Below are positions 33,001 through 35,900 of a DNA stretch of 35,900 nt, one piece after another. The DNA is taken from contig JADRCO010000366.1 of NCBI GenBank assembly GCA_021464525.1, positions 1 through 35,900 on the forward strand. Reading direction: 5' to 3'. Within the stretch, counting starts at the first letter, position 1, and every line of letters begins with the position of its first letter. This DNA comes from Rhizophagus sp. LPA8_4_AMF. Its lineage: Eukaryota > Glomeromycota > Glomeromycetes > Glomerales > Glomeraceae. The position numbers were made by a program, and so were the translations under genes. The notes beneath the pieces are model-generated. The model had not been told where the DNA came from, searched no databases, and saw only the letters and a program-made list of their open reading frames with translations.

Positions 33001-34645
33001 AGGATGTATATACACCAAATTTCTTTTTCTTGTTTTTGTTTTTATATGGATTATGAAAAAAATTAAGAAAAATTAATTTTCAAAAGCAATAGTACTGTAT
33101 TCTCACATTTCTCAAAATTTTATATAATAAAATGATTTAATTTTTATATAAAGATAATAGTAAATAATAAGAAATTGTAATTTTAATAATTCAAGAATAA
33201 ATTTTATAAATGGGCTAGATACACACATTCTTATGAAGTATAATATAAACAAAAGAAATAAAAAATAAAGATATAAATCAAAATAAATAAAAGGAGAGCA
33301 ATGAAGAGGAAAATAATAAAGTACAAGTATACTTTTATTTGAAAATTTAAAACTATTGACTTTAGAATCTCTTTCGTTATTTGTATTTCTTTTGCTTTTC
33401 TTTCTTTTTTTCTAAATAGATAAAACTTATTAATCAAAAATAATTGTAATAATATATTACAAGTTATAAGATCAAGAATGATTAAACTTTTAATTCATTC
33501 AATTCTGAATTCTGGCAAATTTTTAAGAAATTTTTTGATGGCATTTTAAAAAAATAAAAAAACTTATAATCACTTGAGCCTTCCTGTTTTTTATTTTTAT
33601 ATGTTTGTTCTTGGTATCATATTCAAAATAAGAATAAAAGTTCAAATGCAATATATTATCTGAAAAACTTATACCTAAAATTTTTTGCATAAAAAATGAG
33701 AATATACTGGATTTATATAAATAAAATTATATTTCAGAATTAGTTTCCACTTAATTACTATATTAAAGAGTATTTAGATTATATCCCTTTGAATTAGTTC
33801 AGTCAGTTGTTCAATTTAATTTTAAAGTTAATGAAACAGGTAATACGATCACCATTTTTTTGTACTCAGTATTAGTTTATCTTTCATATCCATTACATAT
33901 ATTTCATAAGTCTAAAGAATTACAACTATTATATTTTAGTTGAGTTTATTTTTTTATTTTTTTGTTTATAGTTGGACTATCGATACAGAATATTTTGTAT
34001 TTCCATTTGGTAAATCAGAATACTATTTCATTAAATAAAGTAATATAATATTAAAACTATTAAATAATTTAGTTTTAAACAAATATTTCAACTGATGAAT
34101 AGTAATTCAAATAAGAAATCTATTATCGTTTATTAATGAAAAAAATATTATTAATTAAAAGTATCATATGAAAATAGAATAGTTTAATAATTAAGAATTT
34201 TAAATTATAAAAATGTAAAAAATTAAATATTTGAAAAAAATATTAAAATTTATATTAAATGGTTTTATTTTTATAAATTTCCCAAAGTTTTAATTCTCTA
34301 CAATTTTTTAAATGAAAAAATAAAAATGGAAAATAAATTAACTCTCAAATTAGATATATTTAAATAATAAGAAATTTCTTTTAAAATTAATAAATATTTA
34401 TTTTAATAATAATGACATTCAGAATTAATCTTACCTAAATTAATATTATATGTTTGTATAATTTCAATAATAAAATCAATTGAACAAAATAATATACTTT
34501 AAGTACTAATTATTTCAAATTATTAAAAAATGAATTAATTAATCCAAATAGTAAAAAATAGCCTTTTGAGTCAAAGAATACAAAATTTCCAACTTGCTAC
34601 ATTTAAAAATAAATTCTGAATTTTCTATTAATATTTTGCAGAATA

Positions 34646-34819
34646 CAGTTCACCCTCGCTATAGTAAATTCTATGGCTGAAGATTAAAATTTGTTATAGT
34701 GAGAAATTCACTATATTGAGGATCATTTTATTATACATAAAAAAACTCTATACCTGAACTTTTCTTCATTATAGCAAGTTATTCACTATATAAAAATTCA
34801 CTATAGAGAGGGTGAACTG
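34646..34819. mobile_element. pogo/Tc1-mariner-like MITE
   Basis: A 174-bp element with terminal inverted repeats: left CAGTTCACCCTCGCTATAGT, right end inverted CAGTTCACCCTCTCTATAGT (one mismatch in 20). It is bounded on both sides by TA (34644-34645 and 34820-34821), the expected target duplication. CAG...ACCCTCTATA ends are typical of pogo/Fot1/Tigger elements. The interior is non-coding and repeats CACTATA words as sub-terminal inverted repeats. Confidence 0.82.
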
Positions 34820-35391
34820 TATTGTATAATAAAACTTGACTTTTAAAACTTCAAAGTTTCACCAATAAGAAAATAAAAGCTTGATTTATAAAATATAATA
34901 CTTCAAGATAATTTTGTAATTTTATAAATTAACTAATAACTTTCAAAATATTAATGTTCATAGTAACTTAATTTTAAGTAAATTTATTATTTTAGTATAA
35001 GAATTAAAATTAATAAATAATGAAAAATTATATATCATTCTTATATTATTACAAATATGTAATATCATGGAGAAATTATAAAACCAATTTATATTTCTAT
35101 TATAATCTACTATTTTAATACTTAAAATCTAGCTATACACTTTGATATCTTTAATTAAAGCTAATTTCATTGAATTGAATAATTTAAAATTTGTTAATGA
35201 TATGTCAATATATTTAATTAAAGATTTATATCAAATATAAAATTCAAGGTCTCTAATCTTGATTGATGTAAATTCAGCAAAAGTAATAATATATTTTTAC
35301 ATATTTGCAAAGGTAATAGATCATTATTCTTATTCAATTTAACTTATTTTTATATAAAAAATAAAAAAGAAAAAAAATGATAAATGGTATA

Positions 35392-35776
35392 CAGTGGCTT
35401 GCAAAAGTAACATACCAAACTAATTGTTGATCATTAATCACATCATTATTCATATGTATTGTCATTAAATTAAAACCAATCAAAATAAAATTCAAAATGT
35501 AGATCATTTATCATATGGGCTCTTTGCAATAGAAAGGGGGGAAACTACTAAAAAAAAATTTTTTTAGTTAATGCTAATTCTGGACAAATTACAATATTTG
35601 GAGCATATTTAGTATATAAATATAAATTTAATTTTTTTGGTAGTTTCCCCCCTTTCTATTGCAAAGAGCCCATATGATCTATCAAAATGTAAAATTTGGT
35701 ATAAATTGATTGGTTAATTCTTTATGTACAGCACATTTTATCAAAAAAAATGGTGCATTACTTTTGCTACTTTTTG
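35392..35776. mobile_element. Tc1-like relic with a nested palindromic insert
   Basis: The left end, at a TA dinucleotide, reads CAGTGGCTTGCAAAAGTAAC, a classic Tc1/mariner terminal sequence. The inverted right end reads CAAAAAGTAGCAAAAGTAAT and is followed by TA. GCAAAAGTAA is shared exactly; the outer ten bases have diverged. There is no transposase reading frame. The middle is occupied by the palindrome at 35510-35678. Confidence 0.6.
35510..35678. mobile_element. Palindromic element with perfect 39-bp inverted repeats
   Basis: Arms at 35510-35548 and 35640-35678 are exact inverted copies over 39 bp. They start ATCATATGGGCTCTTTGCAA and contain GAAAGGGGGGAAACTAC. Imperfect pairing continues into A/T runs inside the arms. 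The loop is about 90 bp of AT-rich, non-coding DNA. Arm identity suggests recent insertion or active homogenisation. A clear target duplication could not be fixed, because the flanks themselves read ATCAT/ATGAT. Confidence 0.8.
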
Positions 35777-35900
35777 TACTTTTAATAAATTTAGTATTTT
35801 ATAAAAATTAACAATATGCTTTATTATAAATTTAATGATAAATTAAACATTAAATAGTCTAAATTATTAATTTAATTTAAAAAAACCAAAAAATTTTAGG

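Larger units (their letters stand above)
31054..35900. other. Gene-poor, transposon-relic-rich region
   Basis: About 4.8 kb in which no ORF shows family signatures or splice-linked conservation. The first few hundred bases should hold the MEI4-like promoter. The rest is AT-rich with several small palindromic elements listed separately. Confidence 0.55.

Noticed and set aside
33231-33437. 68-codon minus-strand ORF in the gene-poor region
   Set aside because: Lys-rich start and Phe/Ile/Leu-rich end reflect poly-A/T composition, not a real membrane protein.

Overview
The window looks like nuclear DNA of an early-diverging filamentous fungus. It is very AT-rich, with long A/T homopolymers. Introns are short (mostly 60-100 nt), numerous and have clean GT...AG ends. 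It carries fungal gene types (a PMT2-class protein O-mannosyltransferase) and two MATH/BTB-type genes. Together these fit a Glomeromycotina (Rhizophagus-like arbuscular mycorrhizal) or related Mucoromycota genome. That assignment is inference from style and gene content, not a database match.

Layout. 1-984: low-complexity AT DNA upstream of the first gene. 985-8804 (+): a 5-exon kinesin-4 (KIF21/KIF4-like) gene encoding a very long coiled-coil motor of about 2471 aa with a late proline-rich segment. 9640-10746 (-): a single-exon SPOP-like MATH-BTB protein. 11396-14398 (+): an 11-exon PMT2/POMT2-type mannosyltransferase that includes a 15-nt micro-exon at the catalytic loop. 14549-16730 (+): an 8-exon gene for RNA polymerase III subunit RPC4, with a hAT-like MITE inside one intron. 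17544-18941 (-): a membrane-anchored alginate/glucuronan-lyase-like protein. 19325-25033 (-): a 14-exon FANCD2 gene with the ubiquitin-acceptor lysine region conserved. 26620-27971 (+): a second BTB protein with a MATH-like N-terminus. 29129-31053 (-): a 7-exon gene that I read as a MEI4 homologue (meiotic double-strand-break machinery). 31054-35900: about 4.8 kb without a convincing gene, holding several DNA-transposon relics (a pogo-like MITE, a Tc1-like relic and a 39-bp perfect inverted repeat inside it).

The genes are mostly unrelated housekeeping genes. The exception is that two chromosome-repair/meiosis genes, FANCD2 and MEI4, lie close together on the same strand with one BTB gene between them. 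The points most worth following are the MEI4-like gene (weakly conserved, and relevant to cryptic sex if this is an AM fungus), the in-frame PMT2 micro-exon, and the small palindromic elements. I saw no CRISPR array, rRNA, convincing tRNA or clearly new multigene system. Exon models were built by hand from splice sites, reading phase and family conservation. All phases close, and the coding lengths are multiples of three.
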